Shown here one piece after another: positions 56,434 to 64,000 of a stretch of DNA of 64,000 bases; position 1 is the stretch's first letter; each line of letters starts with the position of its first letter. The DNA comes from Geminocystis herdmanii PCC 6308. GTDB taxonomy: Bacteria; Cyanobacteriota; Cyanobacteriia; Cyanobacteriales; Cyanobacteriaceae. The notes under the pieces are model-generated. The model was not told the DNA's origin. It saw only the letters and a program-made list of their open reading frames with translations, and searched no databases. The stretch spans positions 2,324,230-2,388,229 of the forward strand of contig NZ_CM001775.1 in NCBI RefSeq assembly GCF_000332235.1, written 5' to 3'. Made by a program: the position numbers and the translations under genes.

Positions 56434-57435
56434 TTAGACTAAAACTGCATTAAATAAATAACCAACGCAAATAATTCCAAAAGTCGTTAAACTAATAAAA
56501 ATAGCTAATAATTTAGGTTTTAAAACCTTGCGTAAAATAATCATTTGTGGTAAAGAAAGAGCCGTTACTGCCATCGTAAAAGATAAAACTGTGCCGATGG
56601 GCATACCTTTAGCAAATAAGGCGGAAGCAATAGGTAAAACTCCAGCAATATTGGTATAAAGGGGCACTCCAAATAACACTGCAATAGGCACAGCAAAAGG
56701 ATTATTTCCTCCTATCCATTGACTTATAAATTCAGTGGGTAAATAGCCGTGAATCCCCGCACCAATAGCAATACCAATTACCACATAAAGCCAAACAGAT
56801 TTAAGAATTTCACTAGATTGAAAATAACCAATTTTAAACCGCTCATTCCATGTTATTTTTTCAGCTTCAATGATGTCTAATTCATCTATTTTTTCATTAT
56901 CAGCTGATTGTCTTTTCATTTCCCAGATGAAAGATTCAACCCATTTTTCTAGTTTTAATAAGCCAATTATATAACCTGAAATTACTGCTAATGTAACCCC
57001 AAAAATGATGTAAAATAAAGTAACTTTTAAACCAAATAAAGCTAAGAGTAAAAATACCGCTACTGCATCCACCATCGGGGCAGAAATTAAGTAAGAAAAG
57101 GTAATTCCTAAAGGTATTCCAGCCTTGATAAAACCGATAAATAAAGGTACAGCAGAACAAGAACAAAATGGAGTAATTGCCCCTAAGATTGCCGCTAAAA
57201 TATTACCACTTAATTTGCGTTTTCCTTCTAAATAAATTCTAACTTTTTCGGCTTCTAAAAAACTTTGAAAAGTGCCGACAACAAAGCTAATTACCACTAA
57301 TAAAGTTAAGACTTTCGGCACATCATAAAAGAAAAAGTGTAAACTTCCCCCTAAAGGTGATTCGACAGATAAACCTAATAATTTTGTAACTATTTGAGTT
57401 GATAACCAATCAAAGGGATAAAATAAATCAAACAT
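56434..57435 (-). CDS. ArsP/YraQ-type permease (DUF318)
   Basis: A 333-aa inner-membrane protein with about eight helices in two similar halves. The first half holds the hallmark AITPFCSCSAVPLFIGFIKA with a Cys-Ser-Cys motif, the second VPLYTNIAGVLPIASALF. Family members include ArsP, which exports trivalent organoarsenicals. A charged cytoplasmic loop (about 155-205) separates the halves. It is the last gene of the MerR-controlled unit, preceded by a GTTYGTAGT element. Substrate is unknown. Confidence 0.88.
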   Translation of the reverse strand: MFDLFYPFDWLSTQIVTKLLGLSVESPLGGSLHFFFYDVPKVLTLLVVISFVVGTFQSFLEAEKVRIYLEGKRKLSGNILAAILGAITPFCSCSAVPLFIGFIKAGIPLGITFSYLISAPMVDAVAVFLLLALFGLKVTLFYIIFGVTLAVISGYIIGLLKLEKWVESFIWEMKRQSADNEKIDELDIIEAEKITWNERFKIGYFQSSEILKSVWLYVVIGIAIGAGIHGYLPTEFISQWIGGNNPFAVPIAVLFGVPLYTNIAGVLPIASALFAKGMPIGTVLSFTMAVTALSLPQMIILRKVLKPKLLAIFISLTTFGIICVGYLFNAVLV

Positions 57436-57459
57436 AATTTTTAACCTTTTTATGATTAG

Positions 57460-57516
57460 GTTTGTAGTGAAGGCTTTAGCCTTTTATTAAAGTTTTATAA
57501 CTTAAGGCACTACAAA
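57460..57516. repeat. GTTYGTAGT palindromic element, degenerate
   Basis: The left arm GTTTGTAGT with hairpin AAGGCTTTAGCCTT is intact; the right arm is reduced to ACTACAAA. It lies inside the permease/thioredoxin intercistronic gap, so it is probably transcribed and may tune permease expression. Confidence 0.7.
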
Positions 57517-57561
57517 TGAGTTTAGAATTAATCTTGGTGGGCGGTGCATCGCCCTACATTG

Positions 57562-57798
57562 TTATTTTAGCAATGTTTCAATTTGTTCGGGGGTTAACAC
57601 TTTCCCTTTACTGACAACTTTGCCATTGATAGCTAAGGCAGGAGTTGACATCACTCCACGGGTAGCAATTTCGATCGAATCGGTGATATGGTTAATGTCG
57701 GCGGTAAGGTTAAGATTCTCAACGGCATTTTTAGCATTAGATTCTAATTGTTGACATTTTTTGCAACCTGTGCCTAAAATTTCTAGTTTAAGTGTCAT
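57562..57798 (-). CDS. Small thioredoxin-like CxxC protein (redox-active disulfide family)
   Basis: A 78-aa protein. The N-terminal ILGTGCKKCQQLESNAK has the CxxC active site, and MSTPALAINGKVV carries the cis-Pro typical of thioredoxin folds. Such proteins are often encoded beside DUF318 permeases and may hand metal or thiol substrate to the permease Cys motif (inference). It starts 15 bp after the DUF442 stop. Confidence 0.9.
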   Translation of the reverse strand: MTLKLEILGTGCKKCQQLESNAKNAVENLNLTADINHITDSIEIATRGVMSTPALAINGKVVSKGKVLTPEQIETLLK

Positions 57799-57813
57799 GG
57801 CTTTTTCTCCTGA

Positions 57814-58239
57814 TTATTGTTGAGTAAAATAATTTTCAGTAAAATCTTTCAATGGGCAATTTTCTTTATGTTGTAATTCCAACTTAGCAAATTCAGCTTG
57901 GTATTGCTCTTGTGTCCAATTTTCTTCATCCGCTACCGTCAATAGTGTCATTACTCCTGCTCGTAATCCCGATGCACAACGGATATATACATACTGAGGG
58001 GTGCAGTTAATGGCTTCTTTAATATTATTCAGGGTATCCATATTAATATTTTGGGGAGATACAGGGATATTAAGATATTTAAACCCTAAATCTGTCATGG
58101 CTTTTTCATCTAATAAGTTACCTTCTCTCTCCGTACATAAGTCAATGATAGTGTGATAACCTTGTTGATGGATTTCTTGGAGTTTATCTGTATCTACGAT
58201 CGAACCTATAGCAAGATGTTCTCTGATATTCTTTAACAT
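57814..58239 (-). CDS. DUF442 protein, phosphatase/rhodanese-like
   Basis: A 141-aa protein with a dual-specificity-phosphatase-like fold. The catalytic loop is YIRCASGLRAGV (Cys-x4-Arg), nearer the rhodanese-like spacing seen in the DUF442/Blh family. There is an extra C-terminal helix with Cys in KENCPLKDF. It is the first gene of the unit, 35 bp from the predicted -10 box. Possible roles are thiol or persulfide transfer; a true phosphatase role is less likely given the loop. Confidence 0.85.
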   Translation of the reverse strand: MLKNIREHLAIGSIVDTDKLQEIHQQGYHTIIDLCTEREGNLLDEKAMTDLGFKYLNIPVSPQNINMDTLNNIKEAINCTPQYVYIRCASGLRAGVMTLLTVADEENWTQEQYQAEFAKLELQHKENCPLKDFTENYFTQQ

Positions 58240-58273
58240 AGAGTAATAGTGTTTTTTAGTTTAACTATCTTGA

Positions 58274-58304
58274 TGATAAACTCTATACTTGGGTATAAAG
58301 TCAA
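58274..58304 (-). promoter_or_regulatory. MerR-type promoter/operator
   Basis: On the minus strand, -35 TTGACT (58299-58304) and a -10-like TTATCA (58274-58279) are separated by 19 bp. The near-perfect dyad CTTTATAC-CCAA-GTATAGAG (58281-58300) fills the spacer. Long 19-20 bp spacers with a central dyad are the hallmark of MerR-activated promoters. It drives the DUF442-thioredoxin-permease genes; merR lies upstream on the same strand. Confidence 0.88.
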
Positions 58305-58404
58305 GGGATAAATAAAATTTTTTTTGGCAGAAATGAATATAGTTAAATCGTTTTTTAAAAAAATGAATGGTATAATAACTCTAAAACTCTTGCCTTTTGC
58401 CTAC

Positions 58405-58437
58405 CTTCATCAAAATACTTTTTCAGCAACCCCTAAT
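58405..58437. repeat. End motif of the TTTTTCAGCAA repeat family
   Basis: CTTCATCAAAATACTTTTTC and AGCAACCCCTAA match the ends at 9093, 31207 and 37959. It overlaps the merR stop codon. Confidence 0.6.
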
Positions 58438-58831
58438 TATTTACATTTAACACTTGACATTGATGATCAGGATTAGGATTATGAAGATTAACTTCGCATT
58501 GTTTTAATAAAGGCATTAATTCACTTTTTAATCCTTCTAATTGTCGAATTTTGTCCTCAATTTCCGCTATTTTGCCTTTTAATTGATCATATACCACTTG
58601 GCAGGAGAGCGATCGACCCTTTTTCAGATTTAATAATTCTTTAATTTCCTCAAGGGTTAACCCTAATAATTTAACTTGGAGAATAAAATATAAATTTTCC
58701 ATATCTTCAGAGGAAAAAAGACGATAACCCGACTCGCTACGTTGAGGAGAAATTAACCCAATACGTTCATAATAGTAGATTGTTTGAGCATTAATATTTA
58801 ATTGTTGACAAACTTGTTTGACTTGCAACAT
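58433..58831 (-). CDS. MerR-family metal-responsive regulator
   Basis: A 132-aa protein. The winged helix (LNINAQTIYYYERIGLISPQ, SESGYRLFSSED) is followed by a dimerisation coiled coil and Cys77, Cys112 and Cys125. The 35-residue spacing of the first two matches the thiol ligands of Hg/Pb-sensing MerR relatives; the third is farther than usual. It should bind the dyad at 58281-58300. It begins 9 bp after the DUF262 gene. Confidence 0.9.
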   Translation of the reverse strand: MLQVKQVCQQLNINAQTIYYYERIGLISPQRSESGYRLFSSEDMENLYFILQVKLLGLTLEEIKELLNLKKGRSLSCQVVYDQLKGKIAEIEDKIRQLEGLKSELMPLLKQCEVNLHNPNPDHQCQVLNVNN

Positions 58832-58840
58832 ATTCTTTTT

Positions 58841-60832
58841 TTAGTCTTCAAGATTTATTTGCCAATCTTCCCTTGATAAATCACCATTTTCAAGGATTTT
58901 TTGACAAAAAGAATAAATATCTTGTGCCGATAATGACACTTCTACAAAAATACCATTTTTTAATTGACGAGTCGATCGTAAATCCCCTTTATTTTTCGAG
59001 AGAAAACGAGGAAATGTTAATAATAATTCCTCAAATTTTTCTGTTTCTACTTCCGCAATTGTATTTAAAGTTATCTCTAAAACATCTCTCCAAGTTTTAA
59101 CAGAATATTCCTCCTCAAAAAAATTTAAACTCTTAGGAATACTTCCCGTGACACCTTTTCTCACCTTTCCTTTATAATTTTTATCCCCAAAATAATGCCA
59201 AATTTCTAAAGCAATATTAGCTAATTCCTCTCCTCGATTTTCGATATTTTCCCTACGCCAACTATCCACATTTTGAAAATATTTATTAACTTCTAAATGA
59301 CTATTGTTTAATTCTCTTTGTTTATTCGTAAAAGTATCATTAGACAATTCGGAGTTATAGGCAGTTAAGGTTAAATTTCCTAAAGAATGCAATAACAAAT
59401 CATGGGTTATTTCGTAATCTTCTCCTAGATGATTTTTCCACCATTCATTTAATTTCTGAGGCATAATATGCTCAATGGTAAGATTTTCAAAAGATACTAT
59501 TTCTTTATGCCCAAAAAATTCTTCGATGGATTCTAAGATTAATCGAGCTTTTTCTGTGCGATTACTACCATATAATTTAACCTTTTTTATATTCTCACTA
59601 AATTCATCATCTTGAGGATAATCTTGAGTTTGTAAATGTCTTTTTAATTCTTCTAAAAACTTAATATTTTCTAAGTCAATATTTTTACTAACTTGACTAT
59701 ATAAAAGGGCAAAAATACGATTTAATCCCCTCGTTTGTACATTACAAACAAAGCGCCTGATAATAAAATTTTCAATAATTTTACAAATATCAATAAAATC
59801 TATTTCTGTTAACTTATTCTGTTGCCAATCGTCATAACAATTTAATAAAAAAGGATAGACAGTTTTTATATCTAGGCTTTTAATTCTGTTTAAATATTTC
59901 CTAACTTGAAGATTATTTTCTCGCTCTGGATTAAGAAAAATAGCATAATAATTAGCAAATTTATAAATATCTTTAAGATAATCACTAACATTATCTTTAA
60001 TTGCTTGTTCTTTTAATTCAAAATATACCTGATTTATCTTAACATCTTTTCCTTTTTTTGTTAAATAATGCCTCATAAAATCTGTTAAATTATCTTGTAA
60101 CAAATTTTGCATTGGTAGCCAATATTGCTCATAAATTTTATCTTGTTTATTACCTTGAATACCCATGAATAAATAATTACGAATTAAATCAGCTTGGGTT
60201 AAAGGTTGCCCTTTTGCATTTAAACTTTCAAAGACTAAATAGGGATTATCATCTTTTCCTAAAACAATGCTTATAACGATTAAACAACCGCCAATAATAC
60301 TAATTAATTTTTTATAATCATTATCAGGAAATCTTTTAATTTTACGAATAAAAAATTGATAACATTCATAAATACCCTGTTTAGATTGCTTATCCTCAAA
60401 TTTATTTTGATTAATAATTTGATAAAAAAAATGTCTATCTATTTGAGTAGGTAAAAGTTTATAAAGATTTTCTCCTTCTTCATAGGCATTAATCAAATAT
60501 TTATCATTAATTTCTTTACCAAGATTTTTGTTATTATTTATTTCTGCTTGATCTCTAAGAGTGCATAAAAGTATTAATATAGTTGTTAATCTTTGTTGCC
60601 CGTCGATTAATAAAAACTTGCTTACTCCTTCGGGAGAAGACTCTATTTGCATTGTCACAATCGAGCCAAAAAAATGCGGTGAATTAGAGTCACTTTCCCA
60701 TAATTCAATAATATCATTCCAAAGTTGTTCCCATTGAGGTTTTCCCCAACTATAAGGGCGTTGAAATAGGGGAATAATATACTGTTTTTCTCCTTGTATA
60801 ATATCCCGTAAAATGGTTTCTCCGGCTTGCAT
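58841..60832 (-). CDS. DUF262/DUF1524 protein, GmrSD-like nuclease
   Basis: A 663-aa protein. The N-terminal DUF262 domain has IPLFQRPYSWGKPQWEQLW (about 20-38) and DGQQRLTTILIL (77-88), which hydrolyses nucleotide in the GmrS part of type IV restriction. The C-terminal DUF1524 domain has TIEHIMPQKLNEWW and SLGNLTLTAYNSELSN, a His-Me finger nuclease core. This single-chain layout matches GmrSD enzymes that cut modified phage DNA. A further C-terminal domain of about 100 residues follows. Base composition is more AT-rich than its neighbours. Confidence 0.88.
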   Translation of the reverse strand: MQAGETILRDIIQGEKQYIIPLFQRPYSWGKPQWEQLWNDIIELWESDSNSPHFFGSIVTMQIESSPEGVSKFLLIDGQQRLTTILILLCTLRDQAEINNNKNLGKEINDKYLINAYEEGENLYKLLPTQIDRHFFYQIINQNKFEDKQSKQGIYECYQFFIRKIKRFPDNDYKKLISIIGGCLIVISIVLGKDDNPYLVFESLNAKGQPLTQADLIRNYLFMGIQGNKQDKIYEQYWLPMQNLLQDNLTDFMRHYLTKKGKDVKINQVYFELKEQAIKDNVSDYLKDIYKFANYYAIFLNPERENNLQVRKYLNRIKSLDIKTVYPFLLNCYDDWQQNKLTEIDFIDICKIIENFIIRRFVCNVQTRGLNRIFALLYSQVSKNIDLENIKFLEELKRHLQTQDYPQDDEFSENIKKVKLYGSNRTEKARLILESIEEFFGHKEIVSFENLTIEHIMPQKLNEWWKNHLGEDYEITHDLLLHSLGNLTLTAYNSELSNDTFTNKQRELNNSHLEVNKYFQNVDSWRRENIENRGEELANIALEIWHYFGDKNYKGKVRKGVTGSIPKSLNFFEEEYSVKTWRDVLEITLNTIAEVETEKFEELLLTFPRFLSKNKGDLRSTRQLKNGIFVEVSLSAQDIYSFCQKILENGDLSREDWQINLED

Positions 60833-60900
60833 TTTTTTTGATAACTATTTTTGCCTTAATAATTGTATCATGTTTATTTGTTATTAAAATATATTTTTTA

Positions 60901-60999
60901 TTCGGTTATTTCAGTAAATTATTATTCCGTATTCAGCTCGATCGAACTATCATTAGATATGGTAAGATAATCGATCGAACTCTAGCAAATTATCAGTAA
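60901..60999 (+). pseudogene. Decayed 3' end of a second cytosine-deaminase-like gene
   Basis: One frame reads FGYFSKLLFRIQLDRTII, then RYGKIIDRTLANYQ and a TAA stop. This aligns without gaps to the codA C-terminus (RYFSELLSRPQFDRTLI, then RHGKIVDRTLPNY). Upstream sequence no longer forms a readable gene. It lies between the DUF262 gene and the second kinase, 5 kb from codA. Confidence 0.75.
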
Positions 61000-61051
61000 T
61001 AAATAATTATATTTCTCCTTGTCTCCCAAATACCCTAATACCCCAACACCC

Positions 61052-62911
61052 CTATTTCCTCCCTTCAATGACTCGAATAAAGTTAGAATCGGTTACTTTC
61101 AAAGCATCATCTACTTTTGTGACAGTAAAATTTCTTTCTTCTTTTTGCTTTGTGCCATCAGGATAATAATAAGTATTGTATCCAACTAAAGTAACTGATG
61201 TTTCATCTTCTTTAACTATTTGTAAATTTTCGACAGTGATTTGACTAAATTGATTAAAAAATTCAGGTTTTAAATTATCAGGATTCGCAAAAATAGTTTT
61301 TGCTTGATCATATTGTTTCTGAGATACTAAACTATATAACTTTCCTACGGTTTCGATCGCACTGTTACTATTAATAGGCTGAGTGTTATTATTAACAATT
61401 TCTGTATCAGGATTCAACTCAGGGTTAGACTCTTCATTAACTGACGAATCAGGATTAGATTCGGTATTAGAGGGAGAATTATCCACCACAGGTTGAGTTT
61501 CTGTATTATTTCGGGCTTTTTCTTCCGCCTGTTTTCTTAACTCCTCCGCTCTAATTCTCTCGGATTCAGCCCTCTGGCGCTGTTTTTCCGCCTCTAAACG
61601 TTTAGTAGCCTCTTCTTGAAGTTTTTGCTGTTCTTGTGCTAATCTAGCCTCAGTTTCGAGCTTTTCTTGTTCAATATTGGCTAATTCTGCTTGAGTTTGT
61701 CGAATATATGTCACAAAAACAAATCCTACAGCTAGGGTTATTCCAGCAATGATGGCGCTGATAATTAAGGGTAGCCAACTATTTTTATTTTGCTCAATCT
61801 TACTATCTTCATAACTAGATTGAGACACCCTTCGTGATGGATATTGAGGTTGAGAAGTTGTAGATACCCTTGAAGATGGATTACGAGGCTTGGGAGGATA
61901 ATTTTCTTGGGGAGTATAGCTGTTTTGAGGAATAGGCTGAGAGGGTTTATAACTCGGTTTAGGAGGAGTAAATAATTTCGGTTGTGGTTGATAAATTTGA
62001 TCTCTCGTCACCGCCACAGTGGGAGATTCCATACCCGTAGTAGAGGAAGCAATGGGGATATTTTTATTTCTTTGAGGTATCACAGCTACGGTATTAACAT
62101 TACTTAGATATAAGTCTTGATACATTTGTTCTGCTGTGATGTAACGTTGACTTAAATCAATTTTGGTGGCTTTTTCTAGTACTGTGCGCAATAATGGGTC
62201 TAAATTAGGTGCATAATCTGCCCATTCTAGTTGACCATTTAAAGAGTTACTAGGAAATTCAATGGGGTATTTCCCTGTTAAATTATAGATCATGGTCAAT
62301 CCTAAAGCAAACAAGTCGCTACTGTAGATAGTGCGCCCTGTGCTTTGCTCTGGAGGCATAAATCCCCTTGTACCTACGATTACGGAGCTTACCATAGAAC
62401 CCGATCCTAAAGCAACTGTTCCCATAGTTTCTTTTACTGCACCAAAATCGATTAAGACGGGTTTATTGTCTCGACTACGAATAATGATATTTTCTGGTTT
62501 AATATCTCGATGAATAATTTTTTTGCTATGAATATATTGCAGAGTTTTCAGTAAGGATGACAATATATTAAAACATTGCTTAGAGTCCACAATGCCTAAT
62601 TCTGCTAAACTTTTACCTTCTATATATTCTTGTACAAGGTAAAATCGATCGTTATCGACAAAATAAGCGTATAAAGTGGGAATTTCTGTACAATGTTGCC
62701 CTAAATCTTCTAATACTTGAGCTTCTTTGCGAAATAAATCTTCAATGACTTCTGCGGATACCCGATGTTGGGAGTTAATTGGTTTGAGGCGTTTAATGAC
62801 AATTAACCGTTGAGAAGGCATATGGGTATCTCTAGCTAAAAAAGTTTCGCCGAAGCCTCCTTGAGCTAAAGTATTAACTATTTGATAACGTCCAGCAATT
62901 AAAGATTCCAT
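61052..62911 (-). CDS. Membrane-anchored Ser/Thr protein kinase with NTF2/ARC6-like sensor tail
   Basis: A 619-aa protein. The kinase domain (about 8-270) has AQGGFGETFLA, Lys40, IIHRDIKPENI and a DFGAVKE activation segment. A Pro/Ser-rich linker follows, then a single membrane helix (about 374-398), a charged coiled coil (EEATKRLEAEKQRQRAESER region) and an acidic Asn/Ser linker. The C-terminal ~95 residues resemble an IMS/NTF2-like fold of the ARC6 type (YSLVSQKQYDQAKTIF, VTSDSNFIRV-like end). The tail is probably extracytoplasmic and may sense a ligand. Confidence 0.88.
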   Translation of the reverse strand: MESLIAGRYQIVNTLAQGGFGETFLARDTHMPSQRLIVIKRLKPINSQHRVSAEVIEDLFRKEAQVLEDLGQHCTEIPTLYAYFVDNDRFYLVQEYIEGKSLAELGIVDSKQCFNILSSLLKTLQYIHSKKIIHRDIKPENIIIRSRDNKPVLIDFGAVKETMGTVALGSGSMVSSVIVGTRGFMPPEQSTGRTIYSSDLFALGLTMIYNLTGKYPIEFPSNSLNGQLEWADYAPNLDPLLRTVLEKATKIDLSQRYITAEQMYQDLYLSNVNTVAVIPQRNKNIPIASSTTGMESPTVAVTRDQIYQPQPKLFTPPKPSYKPSQPIPQNSYTPQENYPPKPRNPSSRVSTTSQPQYPSRRVSQSSYEDSKIEQNKNSWLPLIISAIIAGITLAVGFVFVTYIRQTQAELANIEQEKLETEARLAQEQQKLQEEATKRLEAEKQRQRAESERIRAEELRKQAEEKARNNTETQPVVDNSPSNTESNPDSSVNEESNPELNPDTEIVNNNTQPINSNSAIETVGKLYSLVSQKQYDQAKTIFANPDNLKPEFFNQFSQITVENLQIVKEDETSVTLVGYNTYYYPDGTKQKEERNFTVTKVDDALKVTDSNFIRVIEGRK

Positions 62912-63311
62912 TTTAGCAAAAGTTATGATGTTCGATCGATGGTGAATAATAAAATTTTATTGATTACCTATCTTAGCGACTAAGGAGGAATATTGACACT
63001 TTTCGATGATTAATAATAATATCTCTTGAAATAGCCACAGGTTCGATCGAACTTTTTCGATTTGATTATCAGTATAGTTCAATTAATGTAAATTGTCTGA
63101 TGAAACAATTCTTCACAATACCTAATTAAAAAGTTGTGATTGATATTAGGGTGAAACATTGATAAGTTTATTTTAACTCAAGAATATTTTATTTTTATAG
63201 GTTTTCATTGATAAAAGTCTATTCTATTGGTACTATTAATCAATAAAAATCAATAGTAAGTATTGATGAATTTTAATCCTTTGAGAAAAATAACTAATAC
63301 AATGAATCATC
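62912..63311. other. 400-bp divergent regulatory region upstream of the ndhF-type gene
   Basis: No gene is seen. ATTGAT/ATCAAT half-sites recur at 63139, 63158, 63207, 63239, 63249 and 63262. They include the dyad TCAATA-N5-TATTGA at 63250-63266, which has the T-N11-A form of a LysR-type site. Confidence 0.6.
63250..63266 (+). promoter_or_regulatory. Candidate NdhR/CcmR (LysR-type) operator
   Basis: TCAATA-N5-TATTGA is a perfect dyad 46 bp before the start codon. NdhR of Synechocystis represses ndhF3-type operons at TCAATG-N10-ATCAAT sites, so position and half-sites fit. The exact consensus is not met. Confidence 0.5.
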
Positions 63312-64000
63312 ATGACTTTTTTTAGTGAAACTATATTGTTTATTCCCTGTTATACCTTGATTGGAGGGCTATTTGCCTTACTTTGGTCGCCCGGTATCAT
63401 ACGCAATACTGGATCGCGCCCCGCAGGGTATATTAATATTGTGATGGCATTTTTGGCTTTTCTTCATAGTGTCATTGCTTTGTATCAAATTTGGGAAAAA
63501 CCTGCCCAAGAATTTCGTTTTACATGGTTAGAAGTTGCACAGCTTAATATCTCTTTTGATATACAAATTTCTTCCATGAGTGTGGGTGCGTTGGCTTTGA
63601 TTACGGGCTTAAATGTTTTGTGTCAATTATATGCTGTCGGTTATCTGGAGATGGATTGGGGATGGGCAAGATTTTACGCACTGATGGGATTTTTTGAGGC
63701 GGGAATGTGCGGTTTAGTTTTGTGCAACTCCCTTTTCTTCAGCTATGTCTATTTAGAAATTCTCACTCTTGGTACTTATTTATTAGTGGGTTTCTGGTTT
63801 GCCCAACCTCTAGTTATCTCTGGTGCGAGGGATGCTTTTTGGACAAAACGAGTGGGAGATATTCTATTATTAATGGGGGTAATCGCTATTTATCCTTTTG
63901 CGAAAACATGGAATTATAATTATTTGGCTTTTTGGGCTGAAAATTCTCCTATGGATGATACTATCTCCGTTTTACTTTGTTTAGCTTTAATTTCTGGACC
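63312..64000 (+). CDS. ndhF3: NAD(P)H dehydrogenase subunit NdhF3/NdhF4 type, 5' part (runs off the window)
   Basis: First 229 residues of an NDH-1 antiporter-like subunit with at least six membrane helices. RFYALMGFFEAGMCGLVL, YVYLEILTLGTYLLVGFWFA and GARDAFWTKRVGDILLLMG match the divergent NdhF of the CO2-uptake NDH-1MS complex rather than respiratory NdhF1. The promoter half-sites favour the inducible ndhF3 over ndhF4. The downstream ndhD3-cupA genes that would prove it are outside the window. Confidence 0.7.
   Translation, partial: MTFFSETILFIPCYTLIGGLFALLWSPGIIRNTGSRPAGYINIVMAFLAFLHSVIALYQIWEKPAQEFRFTWLEVAQLNISFDIQISSMSVGALALITGLNVLCQLYAVGYLEMDWGWARFYALMGFFEAGMCGLVLCNSLFFSYVYLEILTLGTYLLVGFWFAQPLVISGARDAFWTKRVGDILLLMGVIAIYPFAKTWNYNYLAFWAENSPMDDTISVLLCLALISG

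Noticed and set aside
63707-63919. 70-codon plus-strand ORF
   Set aside because: It is an out-of-frame shadow inside the truncated ndhF-type gene.

Overview
The window is a continuous stretch of an AT-rich cyanobacterial chromosome. Evidence for a cyanobacterium is a photosynthesis gene set (ycf4, psb34, apcF, por, a diflavin flavoprotein, the start of an ndhF-type CO2-uptake gene), a separate atpD-atpC pair, cyanobacterial Ser/Thr kinases and HIP1-like CGATCG palindromes in most genes. The low GC, the dominance of TCGATCGA-type sites over GCGATCGC, and the many heptamer tracts suggest a unicellular Geminocystis/Cyanobacterium-like organism; this placement is inference.

Layout. 1-8 kb: adk, lpxB, atpC-atpD, a pentapeptide-repeat kinase and gnd. 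8-18 kb: a CopD-like membrane protein, glmM, an anti-sigma-type ATPase, ycf4, ribBA, a DUF3153 lipoprotein, icd, a 32-unit heptamer tract and a dicarboxylate symporter. 18-35 kb: an RNB nuclease with three dsRNA-binding-like modules, mscL, a Flv1-type flavodiiron protein, psb34, a Fut-type iron-binding protein, dnaB, a Uma2 protein, typA, ppx, an amylosucrase-like enzyme and an HtrA protease. 35-45 kb: apcF, a response regulator, rpsD, tilS, por, a 74-codon gene split by a MITE, a phasin-like protein, a CAP protein, a CobT-like protein and a ferredoxin. 45-54 kb: an efflux adaptor, an ABA4-like protein, a frameshifted antitoxin relic, tRNA-Gln, mrp, an ABC exporter and a phosphodiester glycosidase. 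54-61 kb is the accessory part: a HigBA-type toxin-antitoxin pair, a cytosine-deaminase-like gene, a MerR-controlled DUF442/thioredoxin/permease operon, a GmrSD-like DUF262 gene and a decayed second deaminase 3' end. 61-64 kb: a second kinase and the 5' end of ndhF3 or ndhF4.

Most genes are single housekeeping units; few operons are evident (atpD-atpC, higB-higA, DUF442-thioredoxin-permease). Intergenic DNA is rich in small non-autonomous repeats. Two families look recently mobile. A 196/197-bp element has terminal inverted repeats, and removing one copy with its 5-bp target duplication restores an open frame. A 129-bp element occurs in two copies that I read as identical, flanked by TA, one of them touching the tilS start codon. 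At least five further dispersed palindromic families and many 7- or 8-bp tandem tracts lie at gene ends.

The most interesting functional locus is 56.4-60.8 kb. A GmrSD-like nuclease gene is followed after 9 bp by a MerR regulator. A near-perfect MerR-type promoter (19-bp spacer with a central dyad) then precedes genes for a DUF442 protein, a CxxC thioredoxin-like protein and an ArsP/YraQ-type permease with a conserved Cys-Ser-Cys motif. This looks like a metal- or metalloid-responsive export module; its ligand is unknown.
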